From NCBI GenBank assembly GCA_934434925.1, contig CAKSAC010000001.1, positions 124,001 to 188,000 on the forward strand: 64,000 nt of DNA. Reading direction: 5' to 3'. The notes under the pieces are model-generated. The model was not told the origin of the DNA. It saw only the letters and a list, made by a program, of their open reading frames with translations, and did not search any database. The stretch is from an uncultured Eubacteriales bacterium (GTDB lineage Bacteria; Bacillota; Clostridia; Oscillospirales; CAG-272). The translations under genes were made by a program, and so were the position numbers. Of the stretch, positions 1-5,975 are shown in pieces (the first letter of the stretch is position 1; each line of letters opens with the position of its first letter).

Positions 1-49
1 TGGTTTTTCCGCTGTTCGGGTTGCCCGCGAGGGCGATTTTTAATGCCAT
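1..49 (-). CDS. feoB: Ferrous iron transporter FeoB, N-terminal start only
   Basis: Only the first 16 codons lie in the window and they read MALKIALAGNPNSGKT, which is the start and G1/P-loop (GNPNSGKT) of the GTPase domain of FeoB, the inner-membrane Fe(II) transporter. The gene runs off the left edge. It follows two small FeoA-domain genes on the same strand, the normal feo order. A purine-rich AGAAAGGA stretch lies about ten bases upstream of the ATG. The identity rests on the motif plus the feoA context, because the membrane part is not visible. Confidence 0.9.
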   Translation of the reverse strand, partial: MALKIALAGNPNSGKT

Positions 50-94
50 GTCGTATTCCTTTCTGCGCGGAGCGCATGTTTATCCGTATTTGTC

Positions 95-110
95 GTTAGC
101 ATATGCTAAC
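95..110. promoter_or_regulatory. Iron-box (DtxR/IdeR-type) palindrome upstream of feoB
   Basis: GTTAGCATATGCTAAC is a perfect 16-base palindrome in the feoA-feoB gap. It shares the GTTAGC/GCTAAC half-sites of the operators upstream of the first feoA gene and resembles the known DtxR-family consensus built on TTAGGTTAG half-sites. It probably lets the local DtxR-type repressor act on feoB separately. No clear -10/-35 pair was found here. Confidence 0.7.
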
Positions 111-120
111 CTTTGAGCCG

Positions 121-142
121 AAAAATAAGGGGATATATCCCC
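121..142 (-). terminator. Terminator-like hairpin between feoA and feoB
   Basis: On the minus strand GGGGATATATCCCC (129-142) is a perfect palindrome followed by TTATTTTT. It lies nine bases past the feoA stop and before the feoB operator. It could terminate or attenuate feoA transcripts ahead of feoB. The stem is short, with an AT-rich centre, so full termination is uncertain. Confidence 0.45.
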
Positions 143-150
143 CGGGAGAA

Positions 151-372
151 TTATTCGACTTCAATCATTTCTGCGTCGGCTTTTCGCAAAGACAGCTCAT
201 AATTCCGGACGGTCACTTCCATGGGATCGCCGAGTGGAGCTACCTTGCGCACATATACTACGGTTCCCCGCGTGATCCCCATGTCCATAATCCGGCGTTT
301 GACGGCTCCTTCACCATGCAGTTTCACCACTTTGGCGCTTGTTCCGATTTTGACATCATTCAGTGTGTTCAC
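151..372 (-). CDS. feoA: FeoA domain protein (ferrous iron transport)
   Basis: This 73-residue protein is a single SH3-like FeoA domain, a small cytosolic partner needed for FeoB-driven Fe(II) uptake. Typical family features are the N-terminal VKIGTSAKVVKLHGEG strand, the RRIMDMGITRGT turn and the C-terminal YELSLRKADAEMIEV strand. It lies 29 bases after another FeoA-type gene and about 100 bases before feoB, all on the minus strand. It should share the iron-box promoter at 697-725. Length is normal for FeoA (about 75). Confidence 0.93.
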   Translation of the reverse strand: MNTLNDVKIGTSAKVVKLHGEGAVKRRIMDMGITRGTVVYVRKVAPLGDPMEVTVRNYELSLRKADAEMIEVE

Positions 373-401
373 AGTGTTTTCCTCCTTAATATTTATGCTA
401 T

Positions 402-614
402 TTATACCATGATTCTTCTTGCCAGTTCATCAGAAAGTGCCACGCGGGATTCCCGGACCCTGACGATCACATTTCCGCCGAGAGTATTGACGATAATCAC
501 TTCGGCCCCGATATTGATTCCAAGATCTTCAAGGTGTTTTTTTACTTCCGGCGATCCGCCGATCTTCTTGACGATCTGCGGCGCTCCCGGATCTGCGAAA
601 TTCAAAGGCATCAT
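402..614 (-). CDS. feoA: Second FeoA domain protein
   Basis: This 70-residue FeoA-family protein reads MMPLNFADPG at its start and contains the diagnostic EVKKHLEDLGINIGAEV turn and VRVRESRVALSDELARRIMV end. The ATG at 614 is chosen because GGAGGGG lies just upstream (617-623). The more distal in-frame ATG at 680 falls inside an operator and would add an unrelated tail. It is the first gene of the feo operon, before feoA and feoB. Paired FeoA proteins ahead of FeoB occur in Clostridia, and this copy is the more divergent one. Confidence 0.88.
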   Translation of the reverse strand: MMPLNFADPGAPQIVKKIGGSPEVKKHLEDLGINIGAEVIIVNTLGGNVIVRVRESRVALSDELARRIMV

Positions 615-672
615 TTTCCCCTCCGGTAACTTTGTATCGGTCGGCGTACGCCAACGGGTTTTCAAATCGGCG

Positions 673-688
673 GTTAGCATACCCTAAC
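673..688. promoter_or_regulatory. Iron-box operator at the feo transcription start
   Basis: GTTAGCATACCCTAAC is an imperfect palindrome with the same half-sites as 95-110. It sits directly downstream of the -10 box at 697-702, covering the expected start point (about 690) and first transcribed bases of the feo operon. A bound repressor would block initiation. Confidence 0.72.
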
Positions 689-696
689 CTCCTTCT

Positions 697-725
697 ATTA
701 TAGTTAGCGTATGCTAATTTGTCAA
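697..725 (-). promoter_or_regulatory. feo operon promoter with iron box in the spacer
   Basis: On the minus strand a consensus TTGACA (720-725), a 17-base spacer and TATAAT (697-702) form a textbook sigma-A promoter. GTTAGCGTATGCTAAT (703-718) occupies the spacer almost exactly, so a DtxR-type protein bound there would occlude RNA polymerase. This is the third copy of the motif in the region. Confidence 0.85.
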
Positions 726-763
726 TAGTTTTTGTGAAATTTGTAATTATTTTACGAAAAGAT

Positions 764-801
764 TTGATTTTCTCCTGTTTTTGTGGTATGCTATTGCTAA
801 C
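764..801 (+). promoter_or_regulatory. Promoter of the dtxR-type gene with overlapping half-operator
   Basis: TTGATT (764-769), a 17-base spacer and TATGCT (787-792) form a promoter 34 bases before the repressor gene. GCTAAC (796-801) and GTATGCTA overlap the -10, matching iron-box half-sites imperfectly. That suggests autoregulation, but weaker than at feo. Confidence 0.65.
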
Positions 802-825
802 TACATGTGAGGTGTTAAAATAGCC

Positions 826-1197
826 ATGCTTGAATCCGGAGAAATGTATCTTGAAACAATCTACATCCTGTCCCGAAAGTCTTCCGCCGTCCGTGGCGTT
901 GATATCGGAGAATATATGGGCTACTCAAAGCCTTCCGTCAGCCGTGCGCTCGGCCTTCTGAAAAAAGAAGGGATGATTAAGACAAATAAGGAAGGATATA
1001 TTGTTCTTACCGCCATGGGAGAAGAGAAAGCAAAAAAAATCTATGAGAGACACACGGTCCTGACAAAACTGTTACAGAACCTCGGTGTTGATGAACAGAC
1101 GGCCGCAGAAGATGCCTGCCGCATTGAACATTATCTCAGCGACAAGTCGTTTGAAGCGATGAAGAGGCATGTCGAAAAGCATACGGGGGGCGTATAA
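826..1197 (+). CDS. DtxR-family iron-dependent repressor (short, MntR-length)
   Basis: This 123-residue protein has an N-terminal winged helix (about residues 5-60, YSKPSVSRALGLLKKEGMI recognition region) and a dimerisation domain ending near residue 115. The C-terminal SH3 domain of classical DtxR is missing. Aligned by eye, the metal ligands are M7, H76, C98, E101 and H102. The Met and Cys match the DtxR/IdeR iron pattern rather than the Asp and Glu of MntR. It is divergent from the feo operon, whose operators it very likely binds with Fe(II). Manganese cannot be excluded. Confidence 0.85.
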   Translation: MLESGEMYLETIYILSRKSSAVRGVDIGEYMGYSKPSVSRALGLLKKEGMIKTNKEGYIVLTAMGEEKAKKIYERHTVLTKLLQNLGVDEQTAAEDACRIEHYLSDKSFEAMKRHVEKHTGGV

Positions 1198-1230
1198 AAG
1201 CGCGCTTTGCTTTTCTTATGAGCGATAACT

Positions 1231-1305
1231 GCCGCCCGAACATAAAAACAAAAGCGGGCTGCAAGCGAATGCCGCCCGGACATAAAAACAAAAGCGGTCT
1301 GCAAG
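1231..1305. repeat. Tandem 35-base direct repeat at tRNA operon end
   Basis: Two copies (1231-1265 and 1271-1305) differ at only two of 35 positions and are five bases apart. Each starts GCCGCCCG, carries an A-rich middle and ends with GCTGCAAG or TCTGCAAG. The second copy forms one arm of the terminator at 1290-1325, so the repeat looks like a partial duplication of terminator sequence. Confidence 0.8.
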
Positions 1306-1325
1306 AAGTTCTTACAGACCGTTTT
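1290..1325. terminator. Bidirectional terminator between dtxR gene and tRNAs
   Basis: CGGTCTG (1295-1301) pairs with CAGACCG (1315-1321), with extra AAGAA/TTCTT pairing in the loop. Flanking A-tract and T-tract make it usable in both directions: for the repressor gene on plus and the tRNA operon on minus, where CTTTTGTTTTTATG follows. Confidence 0.7.
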
Positions 1326-1400
1326 GGCGCGCCTGATAGGATTCGAACCTACGACCTACCGGTTCGTAGCCGGGCACTCTATCCGCTGAGCTACAGGCGC
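1325..1400 (-). tRNA. tRNA-Arg (anticodon ACG)
   Basis: The minus strand folds into a full cloverleaf. The acceptor stem is GCGCCTG/CAGGCGC, the anticodon loop CTACGAA sits between CCGG stems, and the T arm contains GGTTCGAATCC. The 3' CCA is encoded (1325-1327). It lies three bases downstream of tRNA-Gly, so the two are co-transcribed. Confidence 0.96.
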
Positions 1401-1403
1401 ATT

Positions 1404-1477
1404 TGGAGCGGGTGATGGGAATCGAACCCACACGACCAGCTTGGAAGGCTGGGATTCTACCATTGAACTACACCCGC
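1404..1477 (-). tRNA. tRNA-Gly (anticodon TCC)
   Basis: The minus strand reads GCGGGTG at the 5' end and CACCCGC followed by TCCA at the 3' end. The anticodon loop CTTCCAA lies in the stem CCAGC/GCTGG, and the T loop is GGTTCGATTCC. The encoded CCA is at 1404-1406. It is the first gene of a two-tRNA unit. Confidence 0.96.
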
Positions 1478-1495
1478 ACATCCGCGCGCCCTATT

Positions 1496-1524
1496 ATGAT
1501 AGCACACAGTATTCGATTTGTCAA
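1496..1524 (-). promoter_or_regulatory. Promoter of the tRNA-Gly/tRNA-Arg unit
   Basis: On the minus strand TTGACA (1519-1524), a 17-base spacer and TATCAT (1496-1501) lie about 20 bases upstream of tRNA-Gly. Confidence 0.75.
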
Positions 1525-1555
1525 GGGAAAAACTCAAAAAAAACAACTTTTTTTC

Positions 1556-1584
1556 TTGCTTTGCGGGGCGTTCTGTGGTAAAAT
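1556..1584 (+). promoter_or_regulatory. Promoter of the endonuclease IV-like gene
   Basis: TTGCTT (1556-1561), 17 bases and TAAAAT (1579-1584) lie about 40 bases before the ATG at 1626. Confidence 0.6.
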
Positions 1585-1625
1585 GAAAAAGCAGTGAAAA
1601 ACAGATTTCAGAGAAGGGAAAAAAC

Positions 1626-2492
1626 ATGAATCTTACACCGTTGTTCGGTCCCGGCGGAAACAGCCAGGCTTTTTATGATGATGGGCATAAATCCAGTAAA
1701 GAAGCGCCGGCCTGGGTAGCCGCGCAGGGGCTGGATGCTTATGAGTTCGAGGCGGGAAACGGTCTTACGGCAGGAATAGACACTCTTTCTGCCATCGGTC
1801 TCGCCGCAGAGGAGTCCGGCATCCGGATGTCCTTTCATACGCCCTATTTTATCTCGCTCTCCGGCACCGATCCCGAAAAACGGCTGAAAAGTATCGGATA
1901 TATCAGTCAATCGCTTCGTGCGGCCGAGTTGTTGCGGGCGGAGATTATTGTTGTGCATACCGGGAGTGCCGCCAAAATCAGCAGGGAAGAAGCGATGAAC
2001 CTTTCTGCCGACACGCTTTGGCGCGTACTGGAAGAAGTACCCGATAACGGCGTCCGCATCGGCCTTGAAACCATGGGAAAACTCAATCAGCTCGGAACGC
2101 TTTCCGAGGTTCTTGAACTATGCCATATTTCTCCGCGCTTTGCACCGGTCGTGGACTTCGGGCATCTCAATGCGCGCGCCTGCGGCGGGGAAGGGAGCTT
2201 CCGCACAAAAGAGGATTATATGCGCGTGTTTGACGAGATCGCCTGTTCGTTGGGAGACAGTTATGCCATCAATCTGCACACCCATTTCTCCAAAATCGAA
2301 TACACGAATGCAGGAGAAAAACGTCACCTGACATTTGAAGACGAGCGGTTCGGCCCTGCTTTTGAACCGCTGATGGAAGCTGTTGCCGAATTGCGGGTCT
2401 GCCCCACGGTGATTTGCGAATCAGCCGGAACAATGGCGCGCGACGCGCTGGCGATGAAACAATACTATCAAAAGCTCTCTTTGGGAAACTGA
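1626..2492 (+). CDS. Endonuclease IV-like TIM-barrel protein
   Basis: This 288-residue protein matches the AP endonuclease family 2 TIM barrel. Metal-binding positions of that family are visible in order: SFHTPY, IVVHTG, GLETMG, VVDFGHLNAR, NLHTHFSK and ICESAG. Endonuclease IV cleaves DNA 5' of abasic sites with a tri-zinc centre. The related xylose-isomerase-like sugar epimerases share the fold, so substrate is not certain. The ligand spacing and length (about 285) favour the nuclease. An AGAAGGGA site precedes the ATG. The gene is monocistronic, followed by a weak hairpin (GAAACG/CGTTTC, 2491-2508). Confidence 0.75.
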   Translation: MNLTPLFGPGGNSQAFYDDGHKSSKEAPAWVAAQGLDAYEFEAGNGLTAGIDTLSAIGLAAEESGIRMSFHTPYFISLSGTDPEKRLKSIGYISQSLRAAELLRAEIIVVHTGSAAKISREEAMNLSADTLWRVLEEVPDNGVRIGLETMGKLNQLGTLSEVLELCHISPRFAPVVDFGHLNARACGGEGSFRTKEDYMRVFDEIACSLGDSYAINLHTHFSKIEYTNAGEKRHLTFEDERFGPAFEPLMEAVAELRVCPTVICESAGTMARDALAMKQYYQKLSLGN

Positions 2493-2692
2493 AACGCCGT
2501 TTCTTTTGCGTGACGTGACGGTTTTTTTCCGATTTTTCATTTTTTTAGCCTTTTCCTCTTGCAAAATCGGACGTTATGGTATAGAATATAAATGTATATA
2601 TCCGCGCATGCGCGGCATCGGAGGCCATTTTTAACAGCGGAAAGATGGAACCGCCTCCCAAAAAATCATATGACCGCTGGACAGGTGTAAAA

Positions 2693-3256
2693 ATGGAAGT
2701 TGTAATTGCAGGCGATTTTAAGAACGGTGTGACCTTTGAAATGGACGGCAAGGTTGTTCAGGTGCTTGAATTTCAGCACGTGAAACCCGGCAAAGGCGCG
2801 GCTTTTGTCCGTACCAAACTGAAGGATGTCATCAACGGTGCCGTCATTGAAAAGACCTTTAACCCTACCGATAAGTTTGAAGGTGCCTATATTGAACGGC
2901 GCGAGATGGAATATCTCTACAATGACGGTGACCTTTATTACTTCATGGACCCCGAGACCTATGAGCAGATTCCTCTTAACTCCGATAAACTCGGCGATAA
3001 CTTCAAATTTGTCAAAGAAAACACCGCATGTAAGATCGTTTCCTATAAAGGAAATGTCTTCAGCGTAGAGCCCCCCGTTTTTGTCACGTTGGAAGTTACG
3101 GATACAGAGCCCGGTGTGCGTGGCGATACCGCCACCAACGTGACGAAGGCCGCCACGCTGGAAACCGGCGCGATCGTCCGCGTTCCGATCTTTATCAACA
3201 CCGGAGATTTGATCCGGATTGATACCCGCGTTGGCGAATATCTTGAAAGAGCGTGA
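2693..3256 (+). CDS. efp: Translation elongation factor P
   Basis: EF-P binds the ribosome between the P and E sites and relieves stalling at polyproline. The 187-residue protein has the N-terminal KOW-like domain (AGDFKNG at 6-12) with the conserved tip lysine K34 in KPGKGAA. The two OB domains end with the signature GDLIRIDTRVGEYLER. The start at 2693 gives the standard N-terminus with AGGTG upstream; an in-frame ATG at 2645 would add sixteen atypical residues. A possible promoter TTGCAA-N17-TAGAAT lies around 2558. It is followed 55 bases later by the zinc-ribbon gene. Confidence 0.95.
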   Translation: MEVVIAGDFKNGVTFEMDGKVVQVLEFQHVKPGKGAAFVRTKLKDVINGAVIEKTFNPTDKFEGAYIERREMEYLYNDGDLYYFMDPETYEQIPLNSDKLGDNFKFVKENTACKIVSYKGNVFSVEPPVFVTLEVTDTEPGVRGDTATNVTKAATLETGAIVRVPIFINTGDLIRIDTRVGEYLERA

Positions 3257-3311
3257 TTTTGTTGCCGCGCTCCCGTGTGGCGACTATATACCAAAAAGGG
3301 AGGATTGAATC

Positions 3312-3752
3312 ATGGATATTACCGAAAAGAGCGCATATCTCAAAGGGTTGTATGAGGGCTTCGGCATCGACGCTTCCAAACCCGAAGGGAAACTGATTTC
3401 CGAGCTCGTCAATCTCGTCGGAGAAATGGCGGAAAAAATCAACAATCTGGAAGTAGAATGCCGTGAACTCCGCGATTATTGCGAGGAACTGGATCAGGAT
3501 CTCGGCGACATCGAAGAGTTTTTGTACGATGATGCGGAGTATGAAGATGACGAAGAGGATGAGGACGACGATCTGGAAGGCGCGGAGTATTATGAAGTAA
3601 CCTGCCCGTCTTGCGGGGAAGTGGTCTGCTTTGATGAATCCGTCGATCCCGAGCATATCAAATGCCCTGCCTGCGGCCAGTACTTTGATTGCACCTGCGA
3701 TTCCGAAAATTGCGCGAATTGCGACCTGAACTGCAAAGAAGATAAGGAATAA
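3312..3752 (+). CDS. CD1247-like acidic zinc-ribbon protein
   Basis: This 146-residue protein starts with a helical, coiled-coil-prone segment (residues 1-70, YLKGLYEGFGIDASKPEGKLI). A strongly acidic Asp/Glu linker follows, then two CPSCG/CPACG knuckles (about residues 97-120) and a Cys-rich tail. The N-terminal segment resembles the clostridial family named after C. difficile CD1247, whose role is unknown. The cysteines suggest zinc binding. It shares its strand and probably transcript with efp and ends at the terminator at 3813-3840. AGGGAGGA is its ribosome site. Confidence 0.7.
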   Translation: MDITEKSAYLKGLYEGFGIDASKPEGKLISELVNLVGEMAEKINNLEVECRELRDYCEELDQDLGDIEEFLYDDAEYEDDEEDEDDDLEGAEYYEVTCPSCGEVVCFDESVDPEHIKCPACGQYFDCTCDSENCANCDLNCKEDKE

Positions 3753-3812
3753 TCGCTCGCTTGCCGGGCGATGACGCCGGGAGCTTTGGCTGCCGGTTCC
3801 GCAAAAATAAAA

Positions 3813-3840
3813 AACAGAGGCTGTTTGCCTCTGTTTTTTT
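3813..3840. terminator. Terminator between convergent genes
   Basis: AACAGAGGC (3813-3821) pairs with GCCTCTGTT (3827-3835), followed by a T-run on plus. An A-run on the other side makes it usable for the minus-strand methyltransferase too. Confidence 0.88.
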
Positions 3841-3891
3841 CGTCCGGGGAAGAATGACCCGATAAAGCGCTTGATGATGACAATTTTAATT

Positions 3892-4677
3892 TTATTGCGG
3901 CGATTGATTTTGTCGCAATACTTCATATCCGAGAATGGTAGCCGCGGACGCAGCAGAGAGCGCCGCATCAAAACGACGGCCGTATGGAATCCGGACGGTA
4001 AGATCGGCCATTTCGGAAATCGCCTTTGATAAACCGCGTTTTTCCCCGCCGATCAAAAGAAAAACGGGTTTTTTCATATCGGCGCAGGGGAGCGATATAT
4101 CGGTATCCGCATCGGCGGCAATCACGCGGTATCCGGCATTTCGGAAAAGCGAGGCGGCGGTGCAGGCGTCCGATGTGAAAAGGGAAAGCCGTTCGGAAGC
4201 GCCGGCTGACGCGCGCGCAACAACACCGGCGGCACTCATCCAGTTGCGTTCGGACAGGATAACGCCCAAAAGACCGCAAGCATAGAGAGAACGCAGAGCA
4301 TATCCGAAGTTATAGGGGTCTTCAATTCCTTCCAACATGGCGTAAAACCCGTCCGGCCGGATATGATTTTGGGCGAGGGGAGGCAAGGTGCGCCGACCGC
4401 AAACAGCGACGATACCGCCGTGCGTTGTGCCGGTTGCCAACGAATCGATTTCCGCGCGCGGGGCCGGGAGAACGGGGAAGGAGTACTCTTTTCCGACGGC
4501 GCGGAGCCAGCCGATATCTTTTCCGATTTTTTTCAGGCGTTCTTCATCGAATATTATGCGCTCGATGGGGCGGTCGTTCAAAATATCCGGGTCGCGGCGG
4601 GAATCGATCAGCGCGCGGATGGATGTCATGCCTTCCAGTACGGTGTTTTCCCGGAATTTTTCATTTTCCTTGTGCAT
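3892..4677 (-). CDS. SpoU/TrmH-family RNA 2'-O-methyltransferase
   Basis: This 261-residue protein carries the three SPOUT motifs: EGIEDPYNFGYALRSLYACG (motif 1), LLIGGEKRGLS (motif 2) and VRIPYGRRFDAALSAASAATI (motif 3). An N-terminal substrate domain is present. The family transfers a methyl group from S-adenosylmethionine to ribose 2'-OH in rRNA or tRNA; RlmB-like G2251 activity is the closest guess. Motif 3 has FDAALSAA in place of the common SLNVSVAA, a divergent form. It is divergent from spoIIID, with a gap of about 60 bases. Confidence 0.82.
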   Translation of the reverse strand: MHKENEKFRENTVLEGMTSIRALIDSRRDPDILNDRPIERIIFDEERLKKIGKDIGWLRAVGKEYSFPVLPAPRAEIDSLATGTTHGGIVAVCGRRTLPPLAQNHIRPDGFYAMLEGIEDPYNFGYALRSLYACGLLGVILSERNWMSAAGVVARASAGASERLSLFTSDACTAASLFRNAGYRVIAADADTDISLPCADMKKPVFLLIGGEKRGLSKAISEMADLTVRIPYGRRFDAALSAASAATILGYEVLRQNQSPQ

Positions 4678-4703
4678 AAGCGGAAAGGGCCTTTCATATG
4701 ATA
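4676..4703 (+). promoter_or_regulatory. Candidate sigma-E promoter of spoIIID
   Basis: CATATGAT(A) (4695-4703) resembles the -10 of mother-cell sigma factors (CATANNNTA), and ATAAG (4676-4680) lies 14 bases upstream, the sigma-E spacing. In Bacillus subtilis spoIIID is known to be sigma-E dependent. No good sigma-A pair was found. This is inference from motif and gene identity. Confidence 0.5.
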
Positions 4704-4738
4704 TAGTAAACGGATTTTCTATCGCCGGAGGAATTTGT

Positions 4739-5002
4739 ATGCTGTATCAGAACAAGAGAGAACGCTGTGAAATATTGGCTGAATACCTGGTCGAAAACAA
4801 GGCGACGGTACGAAGTGCGGCCAAGCATTTCAATATCAGTAAAAGCACCGTACATAAGGATATCACGATCCATCTTGCGCATGTGAACCCCTTGCTGTAT
4901 CAAATGGCCAGAAAAGTGCTGGAAGTCAACAAATCGGAACGGCATTTGCGCGGCGGGGAAGCGACGCGGATCAAGTACCTGCACCAAAAACAGAGCGTAT
5001 AA
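4739..5002 (+). CDS. spoIIID: Sporulation transcriptional regulator SpoIIID
   Basis: SpoIIID is the small mother-cell DNA-binding protein that activates and represses sigma-E and sigma-K regulon genes. This 87-residue copy shows the helix-turn-helix TVRSAAKHFNISKSTVHKDI (about 23-42) and the family hallmark RHLRGGEATRIKY basic C-terminal element. The start at 4739 has GGAGG seven bases upstream (4727-4731). Its 3' end overlaps the convergent PHP phosphatase gene by 32 bases. It is a strong marker that this organism forms, or descends from one that formed, endospores. Confidence 0.96.
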   Translation: MLYQNKRERCEILAEYLVENKATVRSAAKHFNISKSTVHKDITIHLAHVNPLLYQMARKVLEVNKSERHLRGGEATRIKYLHQKQSV

Positions 5003-5732
5003 GCTCTCGCGGTGCCCGGAAGACTTCATCGGGTCGGCGAAGGATTTTTTCGGTTTCTTCCAGCAGAATCCGGTGGACACGAGCGCAAAGACCGGAGGGA
5101 ATATCTTTGGGAGAAAGAACCGGGAATCGGGAACGGGTGTTGTGACCGTTGGAACCCAGAAGAAAACGTTTTCCGTTCTGATAGTTCCGAAAAAGCAAGC
5201 CGGCCGTTTCCTGACTGTATAATCCGGTCGCGGAAATGCAGAAAACGGCACCGGGAAGAGAGAGGAGCTTTTGCAGCTCCTTTTCTTTATAAAATGTGAT
5301 ATACCGCTCCAAATGACAGACGAACGGATAGATTTTCCGTTTTTGTATCATATTGGCGATCTCCCGCATGATTTCGGGTTGAATTCCGTCTCCGAGCGGG
5401 AGTGTTATCGGGAGATAGCGGGTTTTCGGTATACACAATTCCGGAAGAAGACGAAGCGCAGACATACCCGGAACGATTTCGGTTTCGGCGGAAAGAAGAA
5501 AGCGAAAATTCAAGCGGATGTCGGGAACCGCCCGGAAAAGAGAAGAGAAGGCCATTCTGCGCCGAACCAGAAAGGCGGGCAAGTCTTCCGAGTCGGCATG
5601 AAAATGAGGAGTGATGATGGCGGCGCGGACTCCGTTTGCGTAAATCGACCGCAGCATTTCCTCAGCTTCCCAAAGTCTGCATGGCCCGTTATCGATTCCG
5701 GGCAATAAATGAATATGTGCATCGGCAAACAT
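4971..5732 (-). CDS. CpsB/CapC-type PHP tyrosine phosphatase
   Basis: This 253-residue protein matches manganese-dependent PHP-domain protein-tyrosine phosphatases of the CpsB/YwqE family. The N-terminal motif DAHIHLLPGIDNG (4-16) supplies the first metal ligands, ITPHFH and CHLERY the next and GSNGHNT the last. Such enzymes usually dephosphorylate bacterial tyrosine kinases controlling polysaccharide export. No kinase, flippase or glycosyltransferase lies nearby, so this is an orphan copy. Its last 32 bases are antisense to the end of spoIIID. It may instead act on another phosphoester. Confidence 0.8.
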   Translation of the reverse strand: MFADAHIHLLPGIDNGPCRLWEAEEMLRSIYANGVRAAIITPHFHADSEDLPAFLVRRRMAFSSLFRAVPDIRLNFRFLLSAETEIVPGMSALRLLPELCIPKTRYLPITLPLGDGIQPEIMREIANMIQKRKIYPFVCHLERYITFYKEKELQKLLSLPGAVFCISATGLYSQETAGLLFRNYQNGKRFLLGSNGHNTRSRFPVLSPKDIPSGLCARVHRILLEETEKILRRPDEVFRAPRELIRSVFGAGT

Positions 5733-5747
5733 TGTGAGTTCTTTCTA

Positions 5748-5787
5748 TTGACAAATGAAGTAAAAAACACTATCATAGATATGATAG
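5748..5787 (+). promoter_or_regulatory. Promoter with overlapping inverted repeat upstream of the ECF gene
   Basis: TTGACA (5748-5753), 17 bases and TATCAT (5771-5776) form a plus-strand promoter. CTATCATA (5770-5777) and TATGATAG (5780-5787) make an inverted repeat with a two-base centre covering the -10. It looks like an operator for an unidentified repressor and would leave a leader of nearly 200 bases before the ECF gene. Confidence 0.65.
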
Positions 5788-5800
5788 CATATTCGTGTGT

Positions 5801-5925
5801 GTTTTTCAAGGAGAAGTGTGTTTTTCAAGAAGAACGCGCTTTTTCATAATTAACTGCTGAAATATTTCTATCTGAAAAATTATACAAAATAAAAATTTTG
5901 TATAAAAAGGGGAAGTAAAAACCCC
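5801..5925 (+). other. Unassigned structured leader of the ECF gene
   Basis: The leader holds a short direct repeat, GTGTTTTTCAAGGAGAA then GTGTTTTTCAAGAAGAA, near 5799-5832. It also holds a perfect 11-base-arm inverted repeat TTATACAAAAT/ATTTTGTATAA (5880-5905, loop AAAA) and a small GGGG/CCCC hairpin (5909-5925). I looked for TPP, THF, cobalamin, FMN and preQ1 riboswitch core motifs and did not find them. Confidence 0.5.
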
Positions 5926-5975
5926 GGGAAAGCCGTTATCATACGACAGGAGCCGGAGATATAAAGGAGATTACC

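Noticed and set aside
1218..1597. Two short plus-strand frames across the tRNA genes
   Set aside because: They translate tRNA complement sequence and repeat DNA; not genes.
5789..5975. Known vitamin riboswitch (TPP, THF, cobalamin, FMN, preQ1) before the ECF gene
   Set aside because: None of the conserved boxes is present; left as an unassigned leader.
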